Shown here: positions 10,964 to 22,559 of the stretch, piece by piece
Position numbering within the stretch: the first letter of the stretch is position 1
How the letters are laid out: every line of letters begins with the position of its first letter
Source: Termitomyces sp. T153
Taxonomy: Eukaryota; Basidiomycota; Agaricomycetes; Agaricales; Lyophyllaceae
Length of the DNA stretch: 64,000 bases
Assembly (NCBI GenBank): GCA_018296165.2
Contig: JACKQL020000011.1
Coordinates: 806,001 to 870,000 of the forward strand
Direction of reading: 5' to 3'
The notes under the pieces: generated by a model
The model's database searches: none
The model's input: the letters and a program-made list of their open reading frames with translations, nothing else
What the model was told of the DNA's origin: nothing
Translations under genes and position numbers: made by a program

Positions 10964-12107
10964 TGTCACAACCCATTTCCTGAAGCCCCGTACACTGCCT
11001 GACAAACCCCCGCTCCCTTGGAACCCCCCTGACGCTTCGTCAAACTTCCCTAGCACTCCGCGCCTACTCCGGCTAACTCCAGCACCTTCTCGGCTAACTC
11101 TGATGGCCCCCTGGCCAACTCTGACATCTTCTCCGCAGCCGCCGGCGCTTCCCCTAGAATTCCTGAGCCCCTGGGACCACTCCCCTGCCATGCCTGACTC
11201 CATTACATGTCATCAACTCAACACCCTGGCTTCCTTGACTTACCCTGGAGTATCACAACAGCCTTGGAACGGACCGCGTTGCAATTGATCCCATCAACAT
11301 ATCAACATGGCCCACCCTCTGATTGTAACCGACACCTGTTGATTCCGTCAAGCTCTGCCAAGCTCTGCCAAGCCCTGCCACCACAGCCGATGCCCCCGGA
11401 GCTCTTTAGTAGTCAGTATATAAGACATAGAGTAGCTCTTTGTACTCTAGTCTTGATATTGCTTAACGTTACCTATGGTCTGATTGGTTCCTTCTTGTGT
11501 TTTGTGTTTTGTGTCTCGTGTTTTGTTTTCCTTATTCTTAGTCTCCTGGTCTTATCTCGTCTCTGTTCTGTTATCTTTTCGTTATCATTCCATGTCTCTG
11601 CCTGAATCTATTCTCGTTTTCATCTCATCTTTGTCCTATTTTGTTTGACTCTGCCTCATCCTGTTTGATTCTGTCTATTGTGCTCAAGTCCTTGACCGTA
11701 ATGTCCTCACGAACTCCGCAATTACAATTACAAACCACCAATGCTCGTTACCACCCCTGGACCCTGCTATACACTCGGCTCCAAACCCCATCAATCCCTG
11801 TTGATCCCCCATCAGAACTCCGGCTCCGCTCCTGTCATCCGCATAGCCTCTGCCTCCTCCGCACCCACAGTACTCACACATGGACTCATGCCTGAACCCC
11901 GCCAAGTCCGTCCCCCTCCCCCGCAACCTGTCCTCTACTCCTCCGGACCTCCCCGGACTTGCTCGGATCAATCTCCCCTAGCTATCCTCACAAGTCCCCA
12001 GTGCTTGGACCACCTCCAAATGCTTGGTTGTCAGTGCAGGGAATCACGTTTGCCTAGTAAGGACTTGCCCAGTGTAGCTGAGCCCCTGTGGTCAGCGGAA
12101 CCTGACA
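10964..12107 (+). repeat. 5' LTR of the nested element (1144 bp)
   Basis: Aligned by eye to 18075-19218 without gaps. About 17 differences fall in the first 200 bp and 3 in the last 30 bp, all transitions. No difference was seen in the roughly 900 bp between. Confidence 0.93.
11417..11426 (+). promoter_or_regulatory. LTR promoter TATA box
   Basis: AGTATATAAG lies about 455 bp into the LTR, at the place expected for the U3/R border. It is repeated exactly in the right LTR near 18528-18537. It supports plus-strand transcription of the element. Confidence 0.55.
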
Positions 12108-15100
12108 TAATATCAAGACTCTCCCTTACCCCACTCATGATGTCTGCACTAACCCCACACACACATCCGACAAACACCCCAATGTCTACAACCGGCCCAT
12201 GCCTAGAAACCACTATGATTCATATGGCCCCGCCCAATTTGCCAAGGCACATTGAGTCATGGATCTGACACAAAATGTCCCTTCCACCCCAGTTACATTC
12301 ATACAACGGCTCTATCCATGGACACCCTCTTACAGCTCTCACACCCCCCCCCACCATCTCCCCCAGCTCTGCCCTTGCAAGAGGCCGACCCCGACATCAC
12401 CCAAGCTTCACCCAAAACCCCGGTGACAATTCAACCCAGTGCTCGACAACTTCTCTGACACCGCACCCTCACCCCTCCAACAACAGTAGCAAAGGCCCTG
12501 CTGGGGAAAGCTGCTCACCACATGAAAGACCAATCGCCAACCCCCCCAAGACAACAACAAGATCTCCGAGAACATGTTCCCCCAAACCCCGCCATTGGAC
12601 CCTCCAACCCACAACAGCCCCGTGCACCATCAGGAACAGACCCAGCGGGTTCCCGACAATATCAAGTCTGTCCACAACCCCAATAGCAGAACCCCGCCAC
12701 CAGATCATCTGACTTTCACACCCATCCCTGAGAAGGTCCACCCTCCAAAATTAGCCCCGCCGCCGACTGGAATCAAACCCGACCCAGCAACACCATCCAC
12801 AATGACACAAGATTCTGAGACCAATGCTAACCCCAATTACAGAACCCACTTCCAGGATCAGTTAGGATTGATTGATCTTTTTATTTCCTTCGAGTCCTAT
12901 TTTACACATGACCGGTTTTCGTGTTCTAGGACCCGCAGTACGTAATGGGGGAAATCCCTACTACCATCTGCCGCTAACGTGCCGTCCCAATTTCTAAACC
13001 CAGCTGTACTCCGCACGGCTTAGTTGGAGTTGATTGGTGTAGGACTTAGTAGCCCAATCGGCAAGCTCATGCCTTCCTCTAGTCAACCCACAACCAAGGG
13101 TAGTCACGACTCCACCCTTCCCCACACCCAGACGCTACCTTCAGAAGATCGATCCCGAGATTCAGAACCCGCGACGGAATGAGCCAGTGGGCCGCACTTT
13201 GGCCCCAGAGGACTGTGGTGACAGACATGCCGCACCTTTCGGCTAGACACCCGATCAAACCGGCAGTCGTGGTCGGGTATTTCCCGGACCGCACCGAACC
13301 CATCCAATGGACCACATGATATGTTGGCAGCCTGATCGAACTGTTGACTCCTATCCTCATGCCTACCCGTGCCACGACCCGCTTGGTCAGCGAAGGCCTG
13401 GACCCTCTCCCAAATCCGTCGCACCGGGGAAACTTTTACTTTTTCTGCATCAAGTCACGAGCGTAGTGGTCACCATGCGTCATCGAACCACGTGTCTGAT
13501 TGGTAAGTCCCCTTTGGCCTGCACAACAAAGCCTCCCTAGTCAAACACGTGCGGGCAGTGGCTTCCCGGCGGCATTGAAACAACCCACGTGGTGTCTAAG
13601 GTGTTTTCCACACAGGCGCACTCAGCCAGAGTCAAAACCCCGACCTTGCACTTGCAAGTCAGGTGACCTGCTTGGGGACACGCTGGTGCCAGCTGAGCCA
13701 ACGTGCCCCCTAGGATCAGTTAGGACCTTAGGACCCCCCGGTTGACTTGGCCATCACCTCTGCCAACAAATGAAGGGGCCCCGACGCCTCCAACCTGACT
13801 CCAACAACCCCGGAACAAGACCAAGGAATCCCCCAGCTTCTAGGCGGTCAAGAAAGGAACGGCTATGCACCCCCGCCCTGCTGCTCAAAGCACAGCCCAA
13901 AATTAACGAGGAGAACTCCAGCACCCCAACTCTCAACAAGGAACAACTCTGGACCCCCACCCACTACTTCAGCGCCTGCCTACTATCTCAACACCTTCTC
14001 CCGTGCAATCCGGAACCTCTGACGCTAAGGACCCTCAATGCCAACCCTCCTCACACACCACTCCCAGACGTAAACTCTGCCACCAGACTCTGCCACCTCC
14101 CATGAAGGAACCCCCAGCATAGGAGTTACACCGAACTAACTATAGGAAAAATGGCCCTATACAAAGTAGTTCCCAAAGTACTCTAAAATCACTGACCTGT
14201 TCACATAAGGGAGGCAGAAGCCCCACCATTGTCCCAGAAACTGCCAAACAACCCACTCAAACATCCTGACAACCCAAGAGCATACGCTCCGACATCCAGG
14301 GAGGACTCCCCTGCCAGGACCAATGACCCAAATAACCCTGCGCCAACTCAAAGCTGCCCCAATCCACCCCTCTGACCCACTCCGGATTCTAGCAACACAA
14401 CTCCAGGGCCTCCACTCCGACTCCAATATCCAACCAAGGGGACCTACAATGCTAGCCCCACACCCCGTACAACCCTGCCCCTATGCCGGAAGATGTCTAT
14501 TGAGCAGGGACCGCATCAACAGAGTAACCTGAAACAAACCCCATGCGAAGTAATCTCCCAGGGTACCCAAAAAGTTGCTGATGCCCTCTCCAAGAAGCAA
14601 GGGTGCCTCTCCCCACTGCCACCCCCACATTTGCAACAACCTCCGGGCTGCTCCGGAACACAAATGAAGAGTTGCCTCAACCCTGCTGTGACTTCCAGAG
14701 AGTCCCACTCCAATGCCTCCCCACGACCAACTTCTCCGCTGCCCCCTAACAATCGTGAACATCCATCTTCCCCCATCCAAGTTCAGCTCCAGGAGCCACC
14801 GCCACTCCTGCACAACAACTCCGCTGCTCTGCAAAAAACCCCACTCCGGAGCTCCCCCTCTGATTCACAACACAACCCCACCAACAAGTTAAGACCCAAC
14901 CCCAACCCCACATCAACTCCAGACCCCTGGTACTTGCGCTTGGAACTGCGGACTGACAAAATGTGCCTCAGACCCCTTCCTCTGCCCGCACCTCCCCTAA
15001 AGCCAACACAACCAACAAACCCCCACCGAGTGACCTGTGTGTTGACTCCAGGACTGCTCACTTCTTCCCCGATGAAGGAACCACTGATCCCTAGAGGGAA

Positions 15101-16399
15101 CAACCCACGGAACGAGCCCTGAAGCACCTCCACTGAGGCAAGCCATTCCCCAACCAACCCCCACGCTTGCCCAAGAGAAACATCCACTAATACAATCCCA
15201 ACAGACCTCCAAACTCTAGGGAGTGTCAGAAATACGTAAGACCCCTTCATCCATCTCTGGACTTACCCTTGGTCAGGAAAGCAATGTCACTTAGGTGGCC
15301 CAAAACCTTCAAATTTCGACTCCGGACTCAAAGGAACTGGTTGGGACTGATCACCCCGCACCCCGCCCCCTCGGTCATTGACACTCTGGAGCACAACCTT
15401 GACCCGGACCAACATCCCGGAGCACAGCAAAGCCCAATCCCGAGTGCCCTTCACCAAGCACAATACTCTGGAGCTTGCCCCACCCACCCCCACCAAATGA
15501 AAACCTCCGGGCATCCTCAACCCAGGAATCGCAACCCTAAGGGAGTACCACCGCCCCTATGCTGACCAATCCCACAGCACAGATGGCACAGAAACCAGCC
15601 CCCTGCAAACTTACTACAGGGACCACCCTACCCTGGGAGCTCTGCCACTAGGCCGCTAGGGACTCTCTCCTCTGGCCAACTGCGACTCAAGAACAAACCT
15701 CACCCTGCCACCCATGTCGACACAAAGGCTGGACCGCCGGAAGACTCCGCCCCTTCCACCAGCCGCACCTACAAAAGATTGAAGCCCTGACCGCCCCAAA
15801 CACACGTCGGAGACCCGGAGGTCCACCTCCTTGAACCAGCACAACACACGTCTCCGCTGCAGACTGGGGAAAACCCCTACACCCTGGGTCTGAGACCCTG
15901 AGAATCAAACCCAGCAATGCCACCAAGAGCACCCTGGAACTCTGCAGGAAGACTTCCAACACCCCCGCCAAGCCTTGGAACTCTTCCTATGGCGCTCCGC
16001 CCCGCCCTGACAACCCCGGGGCTAGCCGACACAGATGGCACTAGTGGGCCTAACCCCCGCCTCTGGATCCACTAGGGATTCAACTCCCACCAGCACCCCT
16101 GCATGTTTCGCTTACCTCACCCTCACACAAATTAAGGTCTCACTTCGCACACCCAGGAATGACAAGGAAGCATTGAAAAGTACAAAAATATATGATACAA
16201 GGCAGAGCGGGGCGGTAAACTCAAAGACAACAAGAAACAGGACCCGGCTGCCCCCTCACTCCTCTCCTGGAACCCCCGCCATCCCTACCCCCAAATCAAT
16301 CTCCATCTGGGCCCGCACCACTGCCAAGACCTCCGCCAGCCTGGGCAAAGCCTCCCCCACGTCCACTGCCACTTCCCACCACGACTCTGGGGCCACTGC
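12108..16399. other. Interior of the nested element with no recognised gene
   Basis: Open frames here are long but are Pro, Thr, Ser or Gly-rich on both strands and change frame without conserved motifs. This is what a C-rich strand produces by composition alone. I see no RT, protease, integrase, zinc knuckle or chromodomain. A tRNA primer-binding site after 12107 was not recognised. This part may be remnant gag or plain spacer, as in large non-autonomous LTR elements. Confidence 0.5.
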
Positions 16400-17765
16400 A
16401 TTACGCCATCAATGCCCCGCCAGCAACCTCCCCACCCTCGTCATCCCCTGCTGCAACTCCGGAGGCTGACCCATGAGCATCTGCGCCAACCCGTCTTGAA
16501 TCGAGGCGAACACTGCAGAGGCACCATCCAAGAGAACCCAGTGCTCCCACACCCAACCTGGCCCCAAACATGATCCGTTTAGTAACAGGCAGAGAAGTGG
16601 GAACAACACTTATGAAGGATCCCTGCACGCCCTGAAGTGGCCTCGTTGGCCAGCCAATCCTCCCTCCGCCTTGCTACCTCCAACTCTGCTTGTAGCAGAC
16701 CAGCCTCCGGTGCCATTTCCCGCTCCTCCACCTCCTCCGTGGGCCACCCCTCCTGCTGCGTTGGATGCTCCCGCAAGCCCCGTACCTCCAACACTCGCTC
16801 TGGCGCCCCCCGCACTGAGGTGTTCCATGCCTGCTCCAACACCTCCTTCTCCGCCCGCACTGTGTCTCGATCCTCCCTCGCCCGTCAAAGCTCCCCCTCC
16901 CACGCTGCCAACACCGCCATTAGCACCTCCACCCACTTGCAAAGGAAGACCTCCGTGATCAAAGGTGAGGGCTCCGGAGAACTTGATGCCTGTCCCAAGG
17001 CCATGTCTGGGGTAGGAGAGTGAACATGAAACCCAGGAAAACTCGCCATCGGCTCGTACCCCCGTGGCCTCTTGCTAGGCCCCACCTCCGATGGCAGGGA
17101 AGCTCTCCGCTTCCCGCAGTCTGCCGCTGAGGACGCCCCCTCTCTCCGCCCACCCCACAGAGGCCCCACCTGCCCTGTAGACCACCCCGAGCTTGCCTCC
17201 CCCAATGTCCAGGTCCTCCGCGCCTTGCCCAGCTGACTTCACACCCAGTCCTCGTCCCACCCCTGCTCCGCAGCAACGCACGCCGCTTGCCACTCCAACA
17301 AGATCAAGCACTTCTCATGGTTTGCACAACACGGAAGGCAAACGAAAGTATCACGCCGTGAACCCATGGAGGGCACATCAAAGATGCAGGCCTCGCCCCG
17401 CCGCACACAGAGAACACACTGAGAACAATGGATCAGCACATGCGACAAAAGGGGACTCAAAGACTCACTGGGGCCTCGTTTTGGCACCATTCCAGCGTCG
17501 GGGGGCCCCAAGCCCATGCCAACACCCTTGCAAACTCCTCCACCGTCACTTCTGCCTGAGGGATTTGCTGCAGCAGAGGGACCCCTTCTGCATCCTCCGC
17601 CACCAATTGGGGCACTGTGGGACAAAATTTGGCCCGCCTAGGAACTCCCAGAGAACCCACCACCACCGCAGACAACTCTGTAGAACTCTGTCAGCCACCC
17701 CAAAGAAACAGGTCAATGCTGCTCACGACTCCAGTACATTGTACCAGCTTGGCGCTGACGCTTGA
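16400..17765 (-). pseudogene. Antisense coding relic with a paired Cys-motif and coiled coil, inside the nested LTR element
   Basis: Minus-strand frames line up as one protein. An N-terminal part (PQLVAEDAEGVPLL, 17457-17675) is followed by a Cys-rich module with CVLCVRRGEAC and, 18 residues on, CLPCCANHEKC (17239-17400, a CxxCx6C pair). A Lys/Arg patch (PSKRPRGYEP) comes next, then a Glu/Arg-rich helical segment (RAEKEVLEQAWNTSVRGAPE and LLQAELEVARRREDWLANEA, 16630-16860), then LLDGASAVFASIQDGLAQM (16409-16560). Two in-frame TGA codons (after DEDWV and after AWEGEL) stand where Arg would fit. I have the impression that similar uncharacterised proteins are common in mushrooms. Function is unknown; nucleic-acid binding is a guess from the Cys module. 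It runs against the LTR promoter. Confidence 0.6.
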
Positions 17766-18061
17766 ACTCCTCCCCCTCACTGGTGTACATGATCACCACA
17801 TCTGCGTCTAAAATCAACAGGGCGGGAGAAGCGGCTGAATGACTGGGAGGGGACATGACAAAGAATTTGAGGGAGCCCCGGGGTACGTCCAAGGCCTTTT
17901 AATTGATTAGAAAGAACCCCCTGATGCAGTGGTGGCCATGCTTCAACTTCACCTCCCACGCCACCATCACTCGCTGCGGATTGATCAATATTACTGGGCT
18001 TTGACTCCCATGCCCTGCTGATCCCTGACCTGCCTCCCCGCATCTCAAGGATCTCGACGCT

Positions 18062-18074
18062 GAAGGGGGGGTGA
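18062..18074 (+). promoter_or_regulatory. Polypurine tract of the nested element
   Basis: GAAGGGGGGGTGA ends directly at the right LTR (TGTCATGACC). Such a tract primes plus-strand DNA synthesis and fixes the element's orientation as plus. Confidence 0.7.
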
Positions 18075-19218
18075 TGTCATGACCCGTTCCCTGAAGCCCC
18101 GTACACTGCCCGACAAACCCCCGCTCCTCCAGAACCCCCCTGATGCTTTGTCAAACTTCCCCAGCACTCCGCGCCTACTCCAGCTAACTCCGGCACCTTC
18201 TCGGCTAACTCTGATGGCCCCCTGGCCAACTCCAACATCTTCTCCGCAGCCGCCGGCGCTTCCCCTAGAATTTCTGAGCCCCTGGGACCACTCCCCTGCC
18301 ATGCCTGACTCCATTACATGTCATCAACTCAACACCCTGGCTTCCTTGACTTACCCTGGAGTATCACAACAGCCTTGGAACGGACCGCGTTGCAATTGAT
18401 CCCATCAACATATCAACATGGCCCACCCTCTGATTGTAACCGACACCTGTTGATTCCGTCAAGCTCTGCCAAGCTCTGCCAAGCCCTGCCACCACAGCCG
18501 ATGCCCCCGGAGCTCTTTAGTAGTCAGTATATAAGACATAGAGTAGCTCTTTGTACTCTAGTCTTGATATTGCTTAACGTTACCTATGGTCTGATTGGTT
18601 CCTTCTTGTGTTTTGTGTTTTGTGTCTCGTGTTTTGTTTTCCTTATTCTTAGTCTCCTGGTCTTATCTCGTCTCTGTTCTGTTATCTTTTCGTTATCATT
18701 CCATGTCTCTGCCTGAATCTATTCTCGTTTTCATCTCATCTTTGTCCTATTTTGTTTGACTCTGCCTCATCCTGTTTGATTCTGTCTATTGTGCTCAAGT
18801 CCTTGACCGTAATGTCCTCACGAACTCCGCAATTACAATTACAAACCACCAATGCTCGTTACCACCCCTGGACCCTGCTATACACTCGGCTCCAAACCCC
18901 ATCAATCCCTGTTGATCCCCCATCAGAACTCCGGCTCCGCTCCTGTCATCCGCATAGCCTCTGCCTCCTCCGCACCCACAGTACTCACACATGGACTCAT
19001 GCCTGAACCCCGCCAAGTCCGTCCCCCTCCCCCGCAACCTGTCCTCTACTCCTCCGGACCTCCCCGGACTTGCTCGGATCAATCTCCCCTAGCTATCCTC
19101 ACAAGTCCCCAGTGCTTGGACCACCTCCAAATGCTTGGTTGTCAGTGCAGGGAATCACGTTTGCCTAGTAAGGACTTGCCCAGTGTAGCTGAGCCCCCAT
19201 GGTCAGCAGAACCTGACA
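18075..19218 (+). repeat. 3' LTR of the nested element (1144 bp)
   Basis: Same length as the left LTR and identical through the central roughly 900 bp. The differences at both ends are transitions only. It is followed by the GCAGT target duplication. Confidence 0.93.
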
Positions 19219-19860
19219 GCAGTGCTCCTCCAACATTTTGGTGTAAATAAGGATGTCATTGAGATATACACACACTACGCCTTCAGCAATGAGATCCTAA
19301 AAGATATCATTTATCATCATCTGAAAGGTGGCTGGGCTATTGGTGAGTCTGAAGAACATGATGAGAGGTTTGAACAGCCCCTAGTTGGTCTAGAAGGTGG
19401 CCTTCTATTCATCTCCTCCTTGGATGTGCATGTTGTTGTAGCCCCACCAGACATCCAGCTTAGTGAAGTACTGCACACCCCAGAGGTTATTAATGAGCTC
19501 AGAGATGAGGGGGAGGAAGTAGCGGTTCTTCATGGTTATGGTGTTAAGGATGCAGTAGTCCTGGACCAGTCAGAGTAAGCCATCCTTCTCTTTGATGAAG
19601 AAGACCAAAGAAACTATTAGAAATTTGGAGGGGCAGATGTGACCAGAGTCCAAGTTTACTTGTAGGAAGGTGTTGAGCTTATCCTGCTCTTTGGGCACTA
19701 GTGAGTAGACCTTGTAGCTCAAGGGCTTAGAATCCAGTATTAATTCAATGGCATGGTCCCACTGTTTGCACTTCAGAAGTGAGTCAAACAAGGCCTTAGA
19801 GAATATGTCTTCAAATGTGTGGAGGTGTGGAGGCATGATGTTCTGAAATGCCTGGGGCAT
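19219..19860 (-). pseudogene. Gypsy reverse transcriptase, proximal part
   Basis: Frame 19570-19860 gives HLHTFEDIFSKALFDSLL, QWDHAIELILDSKPLSYKVY and VFFIKEKDGLL, the start of a Gypsy RT. The next segment, in a mixture of frames, reads DYCILNTITMKNRYFLPLIS, then a palm motif YLNDILIY at 19255-19266. The family has YxDD, so the first catalytic Asp is Asn. The nested element entered just after this motif. Confidence 0.75.
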
Positions 19861-20286
19861 GGAGTTAGCAGCAAATGCCTGGGCTAGCCACTGGGATATA
19901 GTCTGGCCTGCCTGGCTCTCTGTGGTGGAGGGCAGTGAGCATAAGGTAGTAGTGTAGATCTGGTCTCCAACTTCTACTGCCTTGTCCAGAAGCTCTGAGT
20001 CATGTATGCCTCCAGACTCCCCTTCTAATTCCTCCTCTGGGGCCCCATTGCTGCTTCAGTTGTCCTTGTAGAGGGCCTCTCTATAGAGGAATGCCAGGAG
20101 CAGGGAGTCCAGGAGGTCTAGATCTGCAAAGGGAAGATGGCCAGCATGGCATGCCTAGATGGCTGCACATTGTTGAACTTTGGCCTAGCACTCTTCTCTG
20201 ACCTTGGTGGCACAAGTAGAGCACCTCCAGAGGCACCAGCTTATAGTTACCTTACCCTGGGCCCAGTCTACTTTGGGGTTGTGCTC

Positions 20287-20514
20287 TTAGAACCATATAA
20301 AACCAACAATTATGTCCTGCTTGCCTAAATTAATGACTATGAAGACTGCATGCTTGGCATAATTCTGATAGCAAAGGACAAGGTCTACTACAGAGCTGAT
20401 GGCACCAGCTTTGTTGGGTGTCCTGTTAATGTTGAACACTAGAATGGGTTGGAGAAGTGGCTGCATGGTCAGGCCATGGTGCTTCACAAACTCTGAGTTT
20501 AGGAACAGTCCCAT
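20287..20514 (-). pseudogene. Gypsy aspartic protease domain
   Basis: The frame contains GLFLNSEFVKHHGLTMQP and ILVFNINRTPNKAGAISSVV, which match the retropepsin-like domain placed between gag and RT in mushroom Gypsy elements. The region just before it shows the degraded active-site strand (positions 20510-20550). It is a relic within a broken polyprotein. Confidence 0.6.
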
Positions 20515-21049
20515 TGCCCTACTGTCCAGGAGGGCAGTGACTCCAGGAATTTGCTAAGTGTCCATGCTCTTGATTTCTAAATCAAGGCACAATAAGTTGG
20601 TGGGTGGGCTTGAAGCCACTATGTACTGCTGGGGCAATTGGCACTTTCAGGTGAGGTGGCACCAGCAGAGCCTAGCTGGTGCTGGAGGGCTTGGCTTGGA
20701 CTCTAGAGTGGGTGTTTGTATATCTGGAGGGGAAGACTGAGGTTCTTCTGTCTTAGAATAATTGACATTAGAGAGGGCAATTTCAATTTCTATTGACAGA
20801 CATAAGAACCTGTTAGTACCCAGCAATGAAAGCATACACCTCATCTGTTGCTCAACTAAAAATCCTCCTCCAGTCCTGGGAGGAGTGCGCAAGCACCAAT
20901 CTCCTTCAGGATCAACTCCAGTGTCAGCTCATCTGGTGACAGAGCTCCAGCAGTGTCCTTCATGGCCAACAGTTGCAGGAGAAGCTCCTTCTGCTCCACT
21001 GTAGAGAGGTAGCACACCTCTAGACCCAACAGGCAGTGTTATGTGAGGT

Positions 21050-21900
21050 GCCCTGGTTTCTTATATCTCTGGCACAGTAGTAGCACAAGGCAATGCTGTT
21101 AGGCTGCATCTATGCCCATAAGAATGCCCAGCAGAAAAGTGTGTGGTGCAGGGATAGCCAGAGTAGGAGTAGGAGCTGAGAGTGCAGGAGCAGAGTATTA
21201 GAGACTGGCAAATGGAGTGGAGTGCTGCATCAGGTGAAAGTGGTGGAGCTCTTGTTGGATCTCCATGAGCTGCCACTGATTCCAAGCCACTTTGTACCAG
21301 GAGGTAATCCTTTTATTGTCTAGGCAGCCTTTGGCCAGATTGTCAGTGTGCTTTATCAGCATGGAGTGCAGGCTGTTCCTGAATGCAAGGCACAGTTGAA
21401 GACTGTTGAGATAGGTGGCTTGCTTGACTAGTGCCCAGGATGAGTCAATATACTTATCCAGTATCTGCTTCCTTTGCCCATACTGTTCTCTGTCACATAG
21501 CACTAAGGCAGCAGTTTTGGCAGGGTCAATTGGGAAAAACTTCACTCAGAAGTCTTTATCAAAGGCAGCCCAATCTGCAAAGCTTCCAACACCTCCAGGG
21601 TGGTGACACACCTGTAATGCATAGGTAGAGGCTCATCCAGTCTTTATATATGACAGTACTCAAGCTATCTTCAATGCATCAGAGTCAAAGGCATCTCTGC
21701 TGAGGTGAATGTAGGTGAGACAGGATTGAAGGAAGTACTCCTCACTGTAGCAAACACTGTTATATGCATCTGGAAGTGTGGGACATGGAATCTACAGTCA
21801 GAGGGTTTATTGGAGCTCTAGGAGTGACTACTGGAGCTGCCAGGGGTGGTTCTGCTACTAGGAGTGGTGTGGAAATAGGGGGCAGGCACTTTCGCAGTGC
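21050..21900 (-). pseudogene. Gypsy gag
   Basis: The best-preserved block (21198-21545) reads KFFPIDPAKTAALVLCDREQ then KQILDKYIDSSWALVKQATY and ITSWYKVAWNQWQLMEIQQE, the retrotransposon gag capsid fold as seen in agaric Gypsy elements. Flanking sequence carries stops. No intact zinc knuckle was found. Confidence 0.65.
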
Positions 21901-22188
21901 CTAGAGGGATTGGGAAATATGATCAGTGGTCTGATGAAGTGTAGAGAGTTTGGTTATGTGATGGGTGAGAAACAATTAAGTCAGTTGCACCTGGTTCTCT
22001 AGGTGTAGCAGGCAAGTCCAGGCTTCATCCTGAGGGGCTAAAGCCTTCAGAGGAGTGTCTGTTTTCTAGATTGGCAAGCTGAGACATAGAACTCTGCCAG
22101 TGCTGAAGTCTAGTGAGGAAGTGACAGATAAGGGCTCAGAGGTTCCTTGTGGGCTATAGAGAGGCTTCTAGACCAGAGTGACTTGTTC

Positions 22189-22559
22189 TGCTGTAAGAGC
22201 AATCTTCAGGAGCAGCAGCTCAATTATGCAGCTAGTAGAGAGGAATCCAAAGTATATTTAGCAAGGTAACTGATAATACAAATAGTAAATGATCACTTAG
22301 CAGAGATGAATCCAAAGAAAACAAGTCTAAGGATCTCTGCTGCTCAATGTGGTGCATCAGTGGGCAGCAGAAGTACAAAAATGACTGTACAGAAGGCTGA
22401 AGCTAGCCCTAACCCTAGGGAAGTGCTTGAGAAGGAACCATGAGAAGTTCTGAGGGTCTTCAGAGATCTTTGGGGGTCTGAAACAGGCTGCAGAGATTGC
22501 TGCAAAGGTCAAAAATAAATTAGAAGTCAGAAGTCAGAAATGGAAGTTCCCTAATAGAC
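22189..22559 (-). repeat. 5' LTR of the Gypsy element
   Basis: It is the partner of 8184-8549. The outer edge (AATAGAC in plus) no longer matches the TGACATCA edge of the other copy, and it directly abuts Copia integrase sequence. Confidence 0.83.

Larger units (their letters stand above)
10964..19218 (+). mobile_element. Nested young LTR retrotransposon without recognisable pol (non-autonomous)
   Basis: Two 1144-bp direct repeats enclose 5967 bp. Each begins TGTCA and ends CTGACA, and the element is flanked by GCAGT. A polypurine tract (GAAGGGGGGG) lies just before the right LTR, and a TATATAAG box lies in each LTR on the plus strand, so the transcribed orientation is plus. I could not find RT, protease, RNase H or integrase motifs on either strand; the plus-strand frames are Pro/Thr-rich low-complexity translations. 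The interior is GC-rich with many CG dinucleotides, unlike the Gypsy element it interrupts. On the minus strand at 16400-17765 is a separate coding relic. The element should depend on enzymes from another element. Confidence 0.85.
8184..22559 (-). mobile_element. Ty3/Gypsy chromovirus, old, interrupted by a nested LTR element
   Basis: The element lies on the minus strand between two related LTRs (right 22189-22559 is the 5' LTR, left 8184-8549 the 3' LTR). In minus order it has gag (about 21050-21900), aspartic protease (about 20150-20560), reverse transcriptase (10240-10958 plus 19219-19860, split by the nested insertion), RNase H, integrase (about 8840-10130) and a C-terminal chromodomain (8558-8836). 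The polypurine tract AAAGGGGGGG sits just before the 3' LTR. Many stops occur in every domain. Without the nested 8.26 kb the element is about 6.1 kb. No target duplication is visible: the left flank is the DIRS element and the right flank is Copia. Confidence 0.85.

Noticed and set aside
11207..12712. Several 80-175 codon Pro/Thr/Ser-rich plus-strand frames in and after the left LTR
   Set aside because: The same frames recur in the right LTR, they cover the LTR promoter and leader, and the composition simply follows a C-rich strand.
14481..15971. Overlapping Gly/Trp/Val-rich minus-strand frames (for example 155 codons at 14783-15250)
   Set aside because: No conserved motif; long open frames on both strands at once are expected from the strongly C-biased plus strand.
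19222..19578. 118-codon plus-strand frame
   Set aside because: It is antisense to a recognisable Gypsy reverse transcriptase.
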